38,762 nucleotides of DNA from Leptospiraceae bacterium (lineage in GTDB: Bacteria; Spirochaetota; Leptospiria; Turneriellales; Turneriellaceae). Under the pieces are notes generated by a model, which did no database searches, was not told the DNA's origin, and was given only the letters and a program-made list of their open reading frames with translations. Where the stretch lies: NCBI GenBank assembly GCA_020440825.1, contig JAGRNJ010000010.1:1-38762 (forward strand), written 5' to 3'. The position numbers and the translations under genes were made by a program. The first letter of the stretch is position 1, and every line of letters starts with the position of its first letter. This document shows, piece by piece, positions 31,795 through 38,762 of the stretch.

Positions 31795-32304
31795 ATGTTT
31801 TTTCTTGGTGATAAATTAATTACCTGGCAAGATAAAAATGCAATATTCGATCAATTCGGTTTCCAATCGTCATTTGATTTAGCCAACAAAATTCCCGGCC
31901 TTGTAATTCAAAGTATTTCACTGCGTGATCCCGATACTTATTTTACGAACCATAACAGAATCATATTTTGCCAGAAAAAAGAAGTGCAGACGATTGAGAA
32001 TTTCACTAGCCTGTTTATAAAATACTATAACCATCCTCTCGATGTAGATCTTAAAATTCTGTCACCAGAAATAAAATGGTTACGGGGTAATCCTGCAGAC
32101 TTTTCACAGTCCAGTGATGAGGCACCAATTACAACATTACTCAAACGCTCGGGATGCAAACTCAAACAAATAGAGAAAATCTGGACCATGGCGCAACGAT
32201 TTACTCGAATTGATGAAGATACAACAGACTCACATTATTTATGGTTTATTGAAACTGAATCAGTATATTATATTGCAGAATCTTATACTGTTACGATACA
32301 CTAA
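31795..32304 (+). CDS. Hypothetical protein following DUF547
   Basis: A 169-residue protein that I do not recognise. It starts 1 nt after the DUF547 stop codon, so the pair is surely co-transcribed. It has no signal peptide or TM segment and appears mixed alpha/beta: IPGLVIQSISLRDPDTYF, TIENFTSLFIKYYNHPLDVDL, then LLKRSGCKLKQIEKIWTMAQRF and a C-terminal strand pair (HYLWFIETESVYYIAESYTVTIH, split here). No catalytic pattern is evident. A 97 nt gap with a good Shine-Dalgarno (GAGAGGTG) at its end leads to the ferredoxin gene; nothing else is seen in that gap. Confidence 0.7.
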   Translation: MFFLGDKLITWQDKNAIFDQFGFQSSFDLANKIPGLVIQSISLRDPDTYFTNHNRIIFCQKKEVQTIENFTSLFIKYYNHPLDVDLKILSPEIKWLRGNPADFSQSSDEAPITTLLKRSGCKLKQIEKIWTMAQRFTRIDEDTTDSHYLWFIETESVYYIAESYTVTIH

Positions 32305-32401
32305 CGGACGTTCGAAAACTTATGTTTTTCTTTGCCCGGTTGGCCTAAATGAAGAGGAAAATTCATTTTTTTGAAAAGAGAATTTTGAGAGGTGCCCAAG
32401 A

Positions 32402-32788
32402 ATGCAAGAACCAGAAACTGATCAAGAATCTGTAAAAGATGAGCTCTCTCGACTTGCCGTTAAGAAAGGCTATGGCTCATCTGCCAGACATATTTTTTTA
32501 TGTACAGGAGACAAGTGCAGTTCAAGTCAAATCAATGCTGTCTTGTGGCAAAAACTGAAAGAGAAGATTCACCAGGTACAGAACGAGAACCCCGACACTG
32601 CTTTATTGCGGGCAAAGACCGACTGTCTAAGAATTTGCGAAGGTGGCCCACTTGCGTTAGTCTATCCAGACGGAACTTTTTATCACGCTCTCAATGAACA
32701 GAAGATTGAGCGTATAGTTGACGAACATCTTGTGGGCGGATGCCCGGTTTCTGAATATAGCTTTTTCACCCAGCAATTAAAATCATGA
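32402..32788 (+). CDS. Thioredoxin-like [2Fe-2S] ferredoxin
   Basis: A 128-residue protein of the thioredoxin-fold 2Fe-2S ferredoxin family (Shethna/NuoE-like). RHIFLCTGDKCSSSQ supplies the first cysteine pair (C-x4-C), TDCLRICEGGPLALVYPDGTFYH the second (C-x3-C), which together hold the cluster. The residue pattern after GGP is typical. It is a soluble electron carrier or cluster protein. A clear GAGAGGTG Shine-Dalgarno lies 9 nt before the ATG. It faces the convergent phosphohexomutase gene 49 nt away. The redox partner is not encoded in the neighbourhood. Confidence 0.85.
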   Translation: MQEPETDQESVKDELSRLAVKKGYGSSARHIFLCTGDKCSSSQINAVLWQKLKEKIHQVQNENPDTALLRAKTDCLRICEGGPLALVYPDGTFYHALNEQKIERIVDEHLVGGCPVSEYSFFTQQLKS

Positions 32789-32837
32789 TCTGTAAATCTA
32801 TTCGGAATGTTCGTTAAACTTTTCTATTTACCTGCGA

Positions 32838-34550
32838 TTATTCGTTTGCAGTAAACCAAAGTGCCGCCTGCTGGCGCAGTGCATATAACCGGGAGTCAGC
32901 CAGATCTTTACTGGAGTAAGCCATTTTTACGCCAAAGTATGCTTTAATCTTGGGTTCTGTACCTGACGGGCGAATTGCCATCCAACTTTCATCTTCCGCT
33001 CGATAAATGATTAGATTCTGTTTCGGTAAAGAGTCATCAATAACCCGACCCGATGCACTGACTCTTTCGCCCTGCAGAACATCTCTAATTTCTTTTATTT
33101 TGACATTTGCCAATTCGTTGGGAATGTGTGAGCGAAGTCGTGATAGTATTCCATTCATCTGCTGCTGCCCTTCATTTCCGGGAAAACTTTTTTCAAAAGC
33201 ATCTTCCTCGAAGTAGCCTACCTCTCTTTCCATTTGTTCGATCAGTGCGGTCAGGCCGCCCTGTTCTTTCCATTCTGATGCTGCTGCACACAATATTGCC
33301 GCTGCAGAAATTCCGTCTTTATCTCGTCCATACACACAATAACCGAATGCTTCTTCGAAGGCAAAGATAAAGTTTTCACTTTTTTCTGCTGCCGCACCCA
33401 TCCACTTGAAACCGGTAAGAGTTTCCTGAAAGCGAATGCCAAAGTATTCCCCGATTGCTCTAATTTGCGGTGTTGAAACAACAGTTGAAACGATCAGTTC
33501 ATTTCCGTGTATTTTGTTTTGCAACTTCAGTTTAACCAGTAAAACCCAGGCAAGTAAACAACCTAAACGGTTGCCAGATAAAAATACAAATTCTCCTGAT
33601 GTTTCCCGTAAATACACTCCAAGGCGATCGCCGTCTCCGTCATTGGCAATGACCAGATCAGCATTTGACTTTTTTGCCAGTCGTAATGCCAGCTCAAAAT
33701 TTTCCGGTAATTCGGGATTCGGTGCCTTGAGCCCTGCAAAACTGCTATCAGGATTCTGCTGTTCAGGTACAATCTGCATTCCCGAAAACCCACAATCCTG
33801 TAAGACTTTCTGGGCTAGCTTCCCGGCACTGCCGGCAAGGGGTGTGTAGACAAATTTGAGATCTGCAAAATGCTCTTTCTTCTCGAGAAGTTTGTTTACC
33901 CATTGAGAATAGGTTTTGACCTCTTTCTCACCGCATTTGATTAATGAAGAATGGTTTTCCCAATTTACCATCGGTATTGCAGCAAGATTCGGGATGTTTG
34001 ATATCTGTTTCGAAATTTCTGTGTCCATAGGGGAGATTATCTGACCGCCATAGTTTACATAAGCCTTTAAGCCATTATACTCAGGGGGATTATGGCTTGA
34101 GGTAATCATTATTCCAAAGTCAAGCTTTAGATTTCTGACAGTAAAAGCGAGCAATGGTGTCGGTTGTATTTCTGTAAAAAAGTGAACTGTAATTCCCTCA
34201 TGCAATAATACGCCAGCTGCGACTTGTGCAAACTCTTTTGAGTTTTTTCTGCCATCATAAGCCAATGCAATCACTGGTTTACTGTTGGCTGTCTTCAGGT
34301 AACGGGCTATTCCGAGAGCAGCGCCCTTGACGGTATAGATGTTCATTTTCGAGAGCCCCACACCCATGATTCCACGCAGGCCTGCTGTCCCAAATTCCAT
34401 AGGAACTGCAAAATTATCAATCAGCTCAGAAGACTGAGAATTCAGCATTTTTTGCACTTCTTTTCTGGTTTGATCATCAAACTCTGGTTGCAGCCAGAGC
34501 TTTGCATTTTGTTCCGCTTTATCAAGCAGATCCCGGGTAAAAGAAGTCAT
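32838..34550 (-). CDS. Alpha-D-phosphohexomutase (phosphoglucomutase/PGM2-like)
   Basis: A 570-residue protein. Family motifs are FGTAGLRGIMG at the N-terminus, ITSSHNPPEYNGLKAY with the phospho-serine, ANDGDGDRLGV (metal loop), GFKWMGAAAEKSENFIFAFEEAFG (sugar loop, split here) and RPSGTEPKIKAYFGV (phosphate loop). The length and the EEAFGYCV loop match the PGM2/phosphopentomutase subgroup, which interconvert hexose 1- and 6-phosphates (or pentose phosphates). ATG 34550 is preferred to a GTG at 34574. It is divergent from the MoxR gene with about 80 nt between the chosen starts. Confidence 0.9.
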   Translation of the reverse strand: MTSFTRDLLDKAEQNAKLWLQPEFDDQTRKEVQKMLNSQSSELIDNFAVPMEFGTAGLRGIMGVGLSKMNIYTVKGAALGIARYLKTANSKPVIALAYDGRKNSKEFAQVAAGVLLHEGITVHFFTEIQPTPLLAFTVRNLKLDFGIMITSSHNPPEYNGLKAYVNYGGQIISPMDTEISKQISNIPNLAAIPMVNWENHSSLIKCGEKEVKTYSQWVNKLLEKKEHFADLKFVYTPLAGSAGKLAQKVLQDCGFSGMQIVPEQQNPDSSFAGLKAPNPELPENFELALRLAKKSNADLVIANDGDGDRLGVYLRETSGEFVFLSGNRLGCLLAWVLLVKLKLQNKIHGNELIVSTVVSTPQIRAIGEYFGIRFQETLTGFKWMGAAAEKSENFIFAFEEAFGYCVYGRDKDGISAAAILCAAASEWKEQGGLTALIEQMEREVGYFEEDAFEKSFPGNEGQQQMNGILSRLRSHIPNELANVKIKEIRDVLQGERVSASGRVIDDSLPKQNLIIYRAEDESWMAIRPSGTEPKIKAYFGVKMAYSSKDLADSRLYALRQQAALWFTANE

Positions 34551-34631
34551 AGCGGGCAATTTAAGGAGATGCACAGAGATTGCAAATTAAAAAATCTTTT
34601 CGATTCCGCACGAAAAAATCTTGTGGAAATT

Positions 34632-35459
34632 ATGAAAACTGAAGATCTTCAATTCAAAGGTTCTGAAAAATACTACCTGTCAGACGAACTTTCTGAAATC
34701 GTCAATATGGCCATTTTGTTGCAGAGACCTTTGCTCTTAACGGGTGAGCCGGGCACAGGTAAGACGCAACTCGCATTTGAAATTGCTCGAACACAAAATC
34801 TGCAAATGGAAATTTTACGGGCAAAATCTACCTTCAAAGGTGAAGAAGCAGCGTATGTACAGGATACTGTTTTACGCCTTAACGATGCAAGGTTCGGGCC
34901 CGGTGAGTCAAAACGGGATGTGAATAATTTTTTTGATTATATAATGTGGGGGCCAGTTGGGCGTGCATTTCGTTCTGAAAAGAAAACACTTTTACTGCTC
35001 GATGAGATTGATAAGACAGAATCTGATGTTCAAGATAACCTGCTCGATATTCTCGAAGATAACGAATTTACGGTCCGTGAAACCAATACAGTTATCAAGG
35101 CAATCCATCCGCCTGTGATCATCATTACCTCGAACGCAAAGCGTGAACTATCAGACCCTTTCTTGCGCCGTTGCTTTTGTCATCACATTGCCTTTCCTGA
35201 CCCCGATGAAATGCGATCGATCATTGCTTTGCATTATCCTGATTCGAACCCGGAACTGGTGAATGCGGTGATTAAAATATTTTATGAGTTGCGAGAGCGT
35301 CGTTTTGAAAAGGCCCCGGCGACTTCAGAGTTGTTGCAGTGGCTACAGGCTTGTGAAAAGGCGGATGTCTTGCCTCAAGATGCTAATAATATTCCCTTTG
35401 CGGGGATTCTTCTCAAGAAAACCCAGGACCTTCTCAATTATCGGAACAAAAAAACATGA
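34632..35459 (+). CDS. MoxR-type AAA+ ATPase
   Basis: A 275-residue AAA+ ATPase. Walker A is LLTGEPGTGKTQ, Walker B LLLLDEIDK, sensor 1 VIITSNAKRELSDPFLRRC with the arginine finger and sensor region. Initiation at ATG 34632 gives the family-typical FKGSEKYYLSDELSEIVNMA opening; an in-frame ATG at 34569 directly behind AAGGAG is too close to that Shine-Dalgarno and would add 21 residues. MoxR ATPases act with VWA proteins as chaperones or metal-insertion factors for other complexes. The VWA gene overlaps it by 4 nt. The protein assembled by the pair cannot be identified from the neighbours. Confidence 0.88.
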   Translation: MKTEDLQFKGSEKYYLSDELSEIVNMAILLQRPLLLTGEPGTGKTQLAFEIARTQNLQMEILRAKSTFKGEEAAYVQDTVLRLNDARFGPGESKRDVNNFFDYIMWGPVGRAFRSEKKTLLLLDEIDKTESDVQDNLLDILEDNEFTVRETNTVIKAIHPPVIIITSNAKRELSDPFLRRCFCHHIAFPDPDEMRSIIALHYPDSNPELVNAVIKIFYELRERRFEKAPATSELLQWLQACEKADVLPQDANNIPFAGILLKKTQDLLNYRNKKT

Positions 35460-36640
35460 TGCTGGGATTTTTCACCGCATTAAGAGAGAACGGTATTCTT
35501 ATTGGCATTACCGATATTCTCACATTTTATCGCGGTTTAAGCCAGGGCCTAGCCGGTGATCTAGATCGATTGTTTCTTTTCGCCCGGCTTTGCTTTGTTC
35601 GTCGCGTCTCTGATTTTGATGCATTTGAGAGGGTTTTCAGCTCTTACTTCGCAGGAATTGAGATTCCGCCGGTTGAAGAAGGAGATTGGCAGTTATTCGA
35701 AACAAAAGAATTTCATAAATGGCTGGGAGAAGCCTGGCAAAATAATGAGCTGCCTATGCATCCCAATTTTATGGATCCCGCTGAACTGATGCGCAGATTC
35801 TGGGAGACAGTGAGAGAGCAGCAGGAACGTCATTCAGGCGGTTCAAAATGGATCGGAACCGGTGGTACTTCACCTTTCGGTCATTCTGGCTATTCACAGG
35901 GAGGGTTCAGAATTTTCGGCCAGTCAAAAAACAGATCGGCAATGAAAGTTATGGGCGATAGACGTTATATACAGTATTCTTCTGATTCAACTCTCTCAGA
36001 AGACAATATGCGGGCAGCTCTCGCTGAATTAAAGCACCTTGAACCTTCGGGACCGTATGATGTTCTCGATATAGATGAGACGATTCGAAAAACGGCCACC
36101 AATGGTGGTGAGATAGAGCTGGTTTTTCAACGAGCAGTGCGTGATAAATTAAAGGTGATTCTTATGATCGACAATGGTGGCTCTTCAATGTTGCCATATG
36201 CTCATCGAACCCAGGTTTTATTTCAAAAAATGAAAACCCAGCTAAAATCTCTTCAAATATTTTTTTTCCACAATACGGTTTACAGTTATGTTTATACAGA
36301 TATACAGCGTACCAGGGCGAAGTCTCTCGAGTCAGTTCTCAAAAATGACTCAGATACCAGGCTGTTCCTGGTTGGTGATGCGACAATGGGTCCCCATGAG
36401 CTGCTCTCTGCCTATGGCAATATAAACTGGGGAGACGAAGACCCCGAGCCAAGTATCTTACAGCTCAAACGCTTGCGGGAAAAATTTCCATTCTCTGTCT
36501 GGTTAAACCCAATGTCCGATATTCAAATTGAAAACGGGTCGCTCACAGTTCAAAAAATCAAGAATCTTTTTCCCATGTTTTCACTTACCTTGCGTGGTTT
36601 GCATAATAGTGTAGAATACTTGAATAAGATGGCTGGTTAA
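35456..36640 (+). CDS. VWA-domain protein with degenerate MIDAS, MoxR partner
   Basis: A 394-residue protein. The N-terminal 200 residues (GFFTALRENGILIGITDILTFYRGL and a later helical part with RRFWETVREQQERHSGGSKWIG, split here) resemble CoxE-like/YehP-like proteins. The VWA domain starts near VILMIDNGGSSMLPYAHRTQ; the metal site reads D239-N-G-G-S243-S-M instead of DxSxS, so the middle serine is Gly. LFLVGDATMGPHELL provides the later Asp-bearing loop. MoxR-VWA pairs remodel or activate a client protein; here they overlap by 4 nt. A TAA follows at the end with no clear terminator before the convergent symporter gene. Confidence 0.8.
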   Translation: MMLGFFTALRENGILIGITDILTFYRGLSQGLAGDLDRLFLFARLCFVRRVSDFDAFERVFSSYFAGIEIPPVEEGDWQLFETKEFHKWLGEAWQNNELPMHPNFMDPAELMRRFWETVREQQERHSGGSKWIGTGGTSPFGHSGYSQGGFRIFGQSKNRSAMKVMGDRRYIQYSSDSTLSEDNMRAALAELKHLEPSGPYDVLDIDETIRKTATNGGEIELVFQRAVRDKLKVILMIDNGGSSMLPYAHRTQVLFQKMKTQLKSLQIFFFHNTVYSYVYTDIQRTRAKSLESVLKNDSDTRLFLVGDATMGPHELLSAYGNINWGDEDPEPSILQLKRLREKFPFSVWLNPMSDIQIENGSLTVQKIKNLFPMFSLTLRGLHNSVEYLNKMAG

Positions 36641-36656
36641 TACGGGCCCATTCGGC

Positions 36657-38009
36657 TCATGTTTCAGACTTTTTCTCTGAAAGTTTTTTCTGAATTTCTG
36701 CATGTTTTTTATCGGTCAGTGGGAAAAATATGAAAATTAAAGCACCGGCGATAAAGAAACTGCCAACCCCTGGTCCGAACAAGAGGGCTATATTATGGGC
36801 AGTAGCATCATCGGGCGGGGTATTGGGGATAAACCCGGCCAGGCTCAGCATATAACCAGAAAGTGCCAGCGCGACAGCGCGTGACATCTTTATACCCATT
36901 TTCCAAAAACCAAAATAAAGGCCTTCTCTGTGGTCACCGGTGATCAATTCATCCCAGTCTACAATATCTGCAACCAATGAATCGAGCAAGAGTATTGAAC
37001 CTACCAGAATACCCCCTGCTATTGCGGCAGCCAGAGGCCCGGCCAGGCTGCCAGCCGGGAAGGCGGGATATGCAAAAATCGTCATGAGGCCCAATAATGC
37101 AACCCCGAGAAACGCCGGCCATTTTTTACCATATTTTTTTGAAATCCAAAGCCAGAAAAGTAAAGAAATGCTCCAGACTACAATAAAAATTCCAAGAATC
37201 AGATTCGTTTCATCTGTGCTCAGTTTTAGTCGGTATTCATAGTAGTAAAGTGCCAAAGTGCTGTTGATTGAAACGCCGATATAAGACACCATATAAGCCG
37301 GTAACAGCCATCGAAAACCAGGGTTGGTGATAACACTTTTGGTTTCACTGAAAAATTGAAACTTCTTTTGGGCAGAACTATCTGAAGCCGGTTTATCAAA
37401 ACCGCGGGTTGACAGCCATGAAATCAAAGCACTGGTTATAACCAGCAAAGCAATACCAAAAGCAGCATAGGAATAGGCAGTTGATTTCTCGGCATAGCGG
37501 GCGAGCATAAAGCCCGGCAAAAGTGTGCCCAATAAAAGACCAATATTACCTGAAAAGAGTCGCCAGGCAAAAACTCCAGTTCTTACATTTCGATCATAAG
37601 TCAGTTCTCCTGCTAGAGCTGCATGCGGTACAGAAAGTATGGTCACCCCTGTATTGAGGGTAAGGTAAGAAATCATGAGGTATAAGAATTTTCCTGTTTC
37701 GCTGCTCAAAGAAGGCGGGTTGAACATTGCGATAACAAATAAACAGAGCAGAATCCCTCCGGCTAGAATATAAGGTCTTCGCTTACCGCTTTTAAATTGT
37801 GTGCGGTCAGAGATCATTCCCATTGCGGGGTCGGTCACCGCATCCCAAATGACTGCGATCGCTGCTGCCGCACCGGCCAACGATGGAGAAAGGCCTACCA
37901 CATCTGTATAAAACTTGAGCATATACAGGCGCATTAACAGTTCTACGCTGAACAGGCCAGATTCAGCAAAGCTGTAACCGGCTTTGATAGGTGCAGTAAG
38001 CTTTTTCAT
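36657..38009 (-). CDS. GPH-type sugar/cation symporter (MFS_2)
   Basis: A 450-residue protein with about 12 TM segments of the glycoside-pentoside-hexuronide:cation symporter family. Diagnostic pieces are [49 protein letters not shown] (split here; the D-x-x-TDP-x-x-G-x-x-SD-R-x-R block), with TM pattern and the [23 protein letters not shown] loop of MelB-like proteins. It would co-transport a glycoside or similar solute with Na+ or H+; the substrate is unknown. No glycosidase is encoded beside it. It is divergent from gatA across 141 nt. Confidence 0.88.
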   Translation of the reverse strand: MKKLTAPIKAGYSFAESGLFSVELLMRLYMLKFYTDVVGLSPSLAGAAAAIAVIWDAVTDPAMGMISDRTQFKSGKRRPYILAGGILLCLFVIAMFNPPSLSSETGKFLYLMISYLTLNTGVTILSVPHAALAGELTYDRNVRTGVFAWRLFSGNIGLLLGTLLPGFMLARYAEKSTAYSYAAFGIALLVITSALISWLSTRGFDKPASDSSAQKKFQFFSETKSVITNPGFRWLLPAYMVSYIGVSINSTLALYYYEYRLKLSTDETNLILGIFIVVWSISLLFWLWISKKYGKKWPAFLGVALLGLMTIFAYPAFPAGSLAGPLAAAIAGGILVGSILLLDSLVADIVDWDELITGDHREGLYFGFWKMGIKMSRAVALALSGYMLSLAGFIPNTPPDDATAHNIALLFGPGVGSFFIAGALIFIFFPLTDKKHAEIQKKLSEKKSET

Positions 38010-38041
38010 GATTGGCTAAATTTAATTAAAATATTGCGCAT

Positions 38042-38056
38042 TGCATATATTATGCA
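38042..38056. promoter_or_regulatory. AT-rich dyad in the symporter/gatA divergent region
   Basis: TGCATA-TAT-TATGCA is a perfect 6 bp inverted repeat with a 3 nt spacer, 33 nt upstream of the symporter start and 95 nt upstream of gatA. It could be an operator or contain a -10 element for either gene (TATATT on the plus strand). The rest of 38010-38150 shows nothing else I can name. Confidence 0.35.
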
Positions 38057-38150
38057 GTTGAACAAGCCCAATGCCTCTACACTTACTATCTGCTGCGAAA
38101 CTTATAAAAACATATTTTACGCAACACTTTCGCTTTGCAATTTGTCAATA

Positions 38151-38762
38151 ATGTTCGAAAATTTGTCTGCCAGACTGCAAAAAAAAGAAATTTCCCCTGT
38201 TGAATTATTGCAGGAGTATTTAACAAGAATTAAATCAAAAGATTCTCAACTGAACTGCTTTATCGAAGTTGAAGAAAAAGAAGCGATGGCACAGGCTAAA
38301 AAGTCTGAAGAGCGAATCGTCAAAGGCGCCTCATTATCAAAGTGGGACGGAATTCCTATTGGTATTAAAGACAATATTGTTACTCGTGGCAGAAAAACAA
38401 CCTGCGCTTCAAAAATTTTACAGGGTTTTGAATCTCCCTACTCTGCAACGGTTATCCAGAAACTTGAAAATGCTGGTATGGTAACACTTGGTCGCTTAAA
38501 TATGGACGAATTTGCCATGGGCAGTTCTACAGAAAATTCATCGGTCAAGACGACGCGCAATCCTTATGACTTAGACCGTGCGCCCGGTGGCAGTTCAGGC
38601 GGCTCTGCTTCAGCTGTCTCAGCTGATTTTATACCAGCAGCTCTCGGTTCTGATACTGGTGGGTCAATACGCCAACCTGCAGCATTTTGTGGGATCGTTG
38701 GACATAAGCCAACGTATGGCACGATTTCCCGTTTCGGCTTGATTGCTTTTGCTTCAAGCCTA
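38151..38762 (+). CDS. gatA: Glutamyl-tRNA(Gln) amidotransferase subunit A, 3' truncated by window
   Basis: 204 residues are visible before the window ends. GatA is the amidase subunit of the GatCAB complex that converts Glu-tRNA(Gln) to Gln-tRNA(Gln). [12 protein letters not shown] contains the catalytic Lys; [17 protein letters not shown] is the classical motif, and [15 protein letters not shown] with [15 protein letters not shown] completes the Ser-cisSer-Lys triad. ATG 38151 begins [20 protein letters not shown], the usual GatA N-terminus. No Shine-Dalgarno is evident. The organism therefore probably lacks or supplements glutaminyl-tRNA synthetase. gatB/gatC are not in the window. Confidence 0.95.
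   Translation, partial: MFENLSARLQKKEISPVELLQEYLTRIKSKDSQLNCFIEVEEKEAMAQAKKSEERIVKGASLSKWDGIPIGIKDNIVTRGRKTTCASKILQGFESPYSATVIQKLENAGMVTLGRLNMDEFAMGSSTENSSVKTTRNPYDLDRAPGGSSGGSASAVSADFIPAALGSDTGGSIRQPAAFCGIVGHKPTYGTISRFGLIAFASSL

Noticed and set aside
1..38762. CRISPR arrays, tRNA/rRNA genes, insertion sequences or prophage
   Set aside because: By reading I found no regularly spaced repeats, cloverleaf-like sequences, transposase or integrase motifs. A covariance-model search (tRNAscan, Rfam) would settle the RNA part.

Overview
The window looks like a chromosomal segment of a spirochaete of the order Leptospirales. The support is a DUF1577-type protein (a family I know only from Leptospira), several predicted outer-membrane beta-barrels and lipoproteins, a glutamate-cysteine ligase of the GshA PF08886 type, and many two-component/c-di-GMP and STAS signalling proteins. 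Base composition is moderately AT-rich. The genes are tightly packed, with many 1-40 nt overlaps. I saw no insertion sequence, prophage, CRISPR array, rRNA or tRNA, so this is mostly core chromosome. The organism assignment is an inference from gene content and should be checked by similarity search.

Layout. 1-1174 (+): the 3' end of coaBC and a nucleoside-phosphorylase-like gene. 1183-5958 (-): a thiol/iron operon read right to left: a secreted hypothetical, a CPYC glutaredoxin, BolA, a CGFS glutaredoxin, gshA, gshB, a DUF4159 protein and pterin dehydratase. 6048-8132 (+): gmhA and a chemoreceptor with a CxxCH haem motif in its sensor domain, facing a small CxxCH haem-binding protein (8134-8613, -). 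8758-10823: ssb, then the divergent DUF1577 and YdcH-like genes. 10903-17121 (+): a YihY/BrkB membrane protein with a large inserted beta-propeller, followed by two c-di-GMP response regulators (REC-PAS-GGDEF and REC-PAS-PAS-GGDEF-EAL).

17118-24862: a thioesterase (-), a STAS protein and a VanY-like peptidase (+), then a run of minus-strand genes: M16 peptidase, CYTH phosphatase/cyclase, aminotransferase, a small Cys-rich lipoprotein, two outer-membrane proteins, panD and a small winged-helix protein. 25007-32788 (+): a GMC oxidoreductase overlapping an aldehyde dehydrogenase (a two-step alcohol-to-acid pair), a second STAS protein, ddl, a possibly frameshifted small gene, a coiled-coil protein, an outer-membrane protein, a DUF547 protein, an unknown and a thioredoxin-like 2Fe-2S ferredoxin. 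32838-38762: phosphohexomutase (-), a MoxR ATPase/VWA pair (+), a GPH-type sugar/cation symporter (-) and the 5' part of gatA (+).

The items most worth following up are the propeller-in-membrane-protein architecture of the YihY homologue, the haem-motif chemoreceptor beside a second haem protein, the ferredoxin-like cysteine cluster in the GMC enzyme, the degenerate MIDAS in the VWA protein, the SSB without a recognisable acidic tip, and the possible frameshift after ddl.
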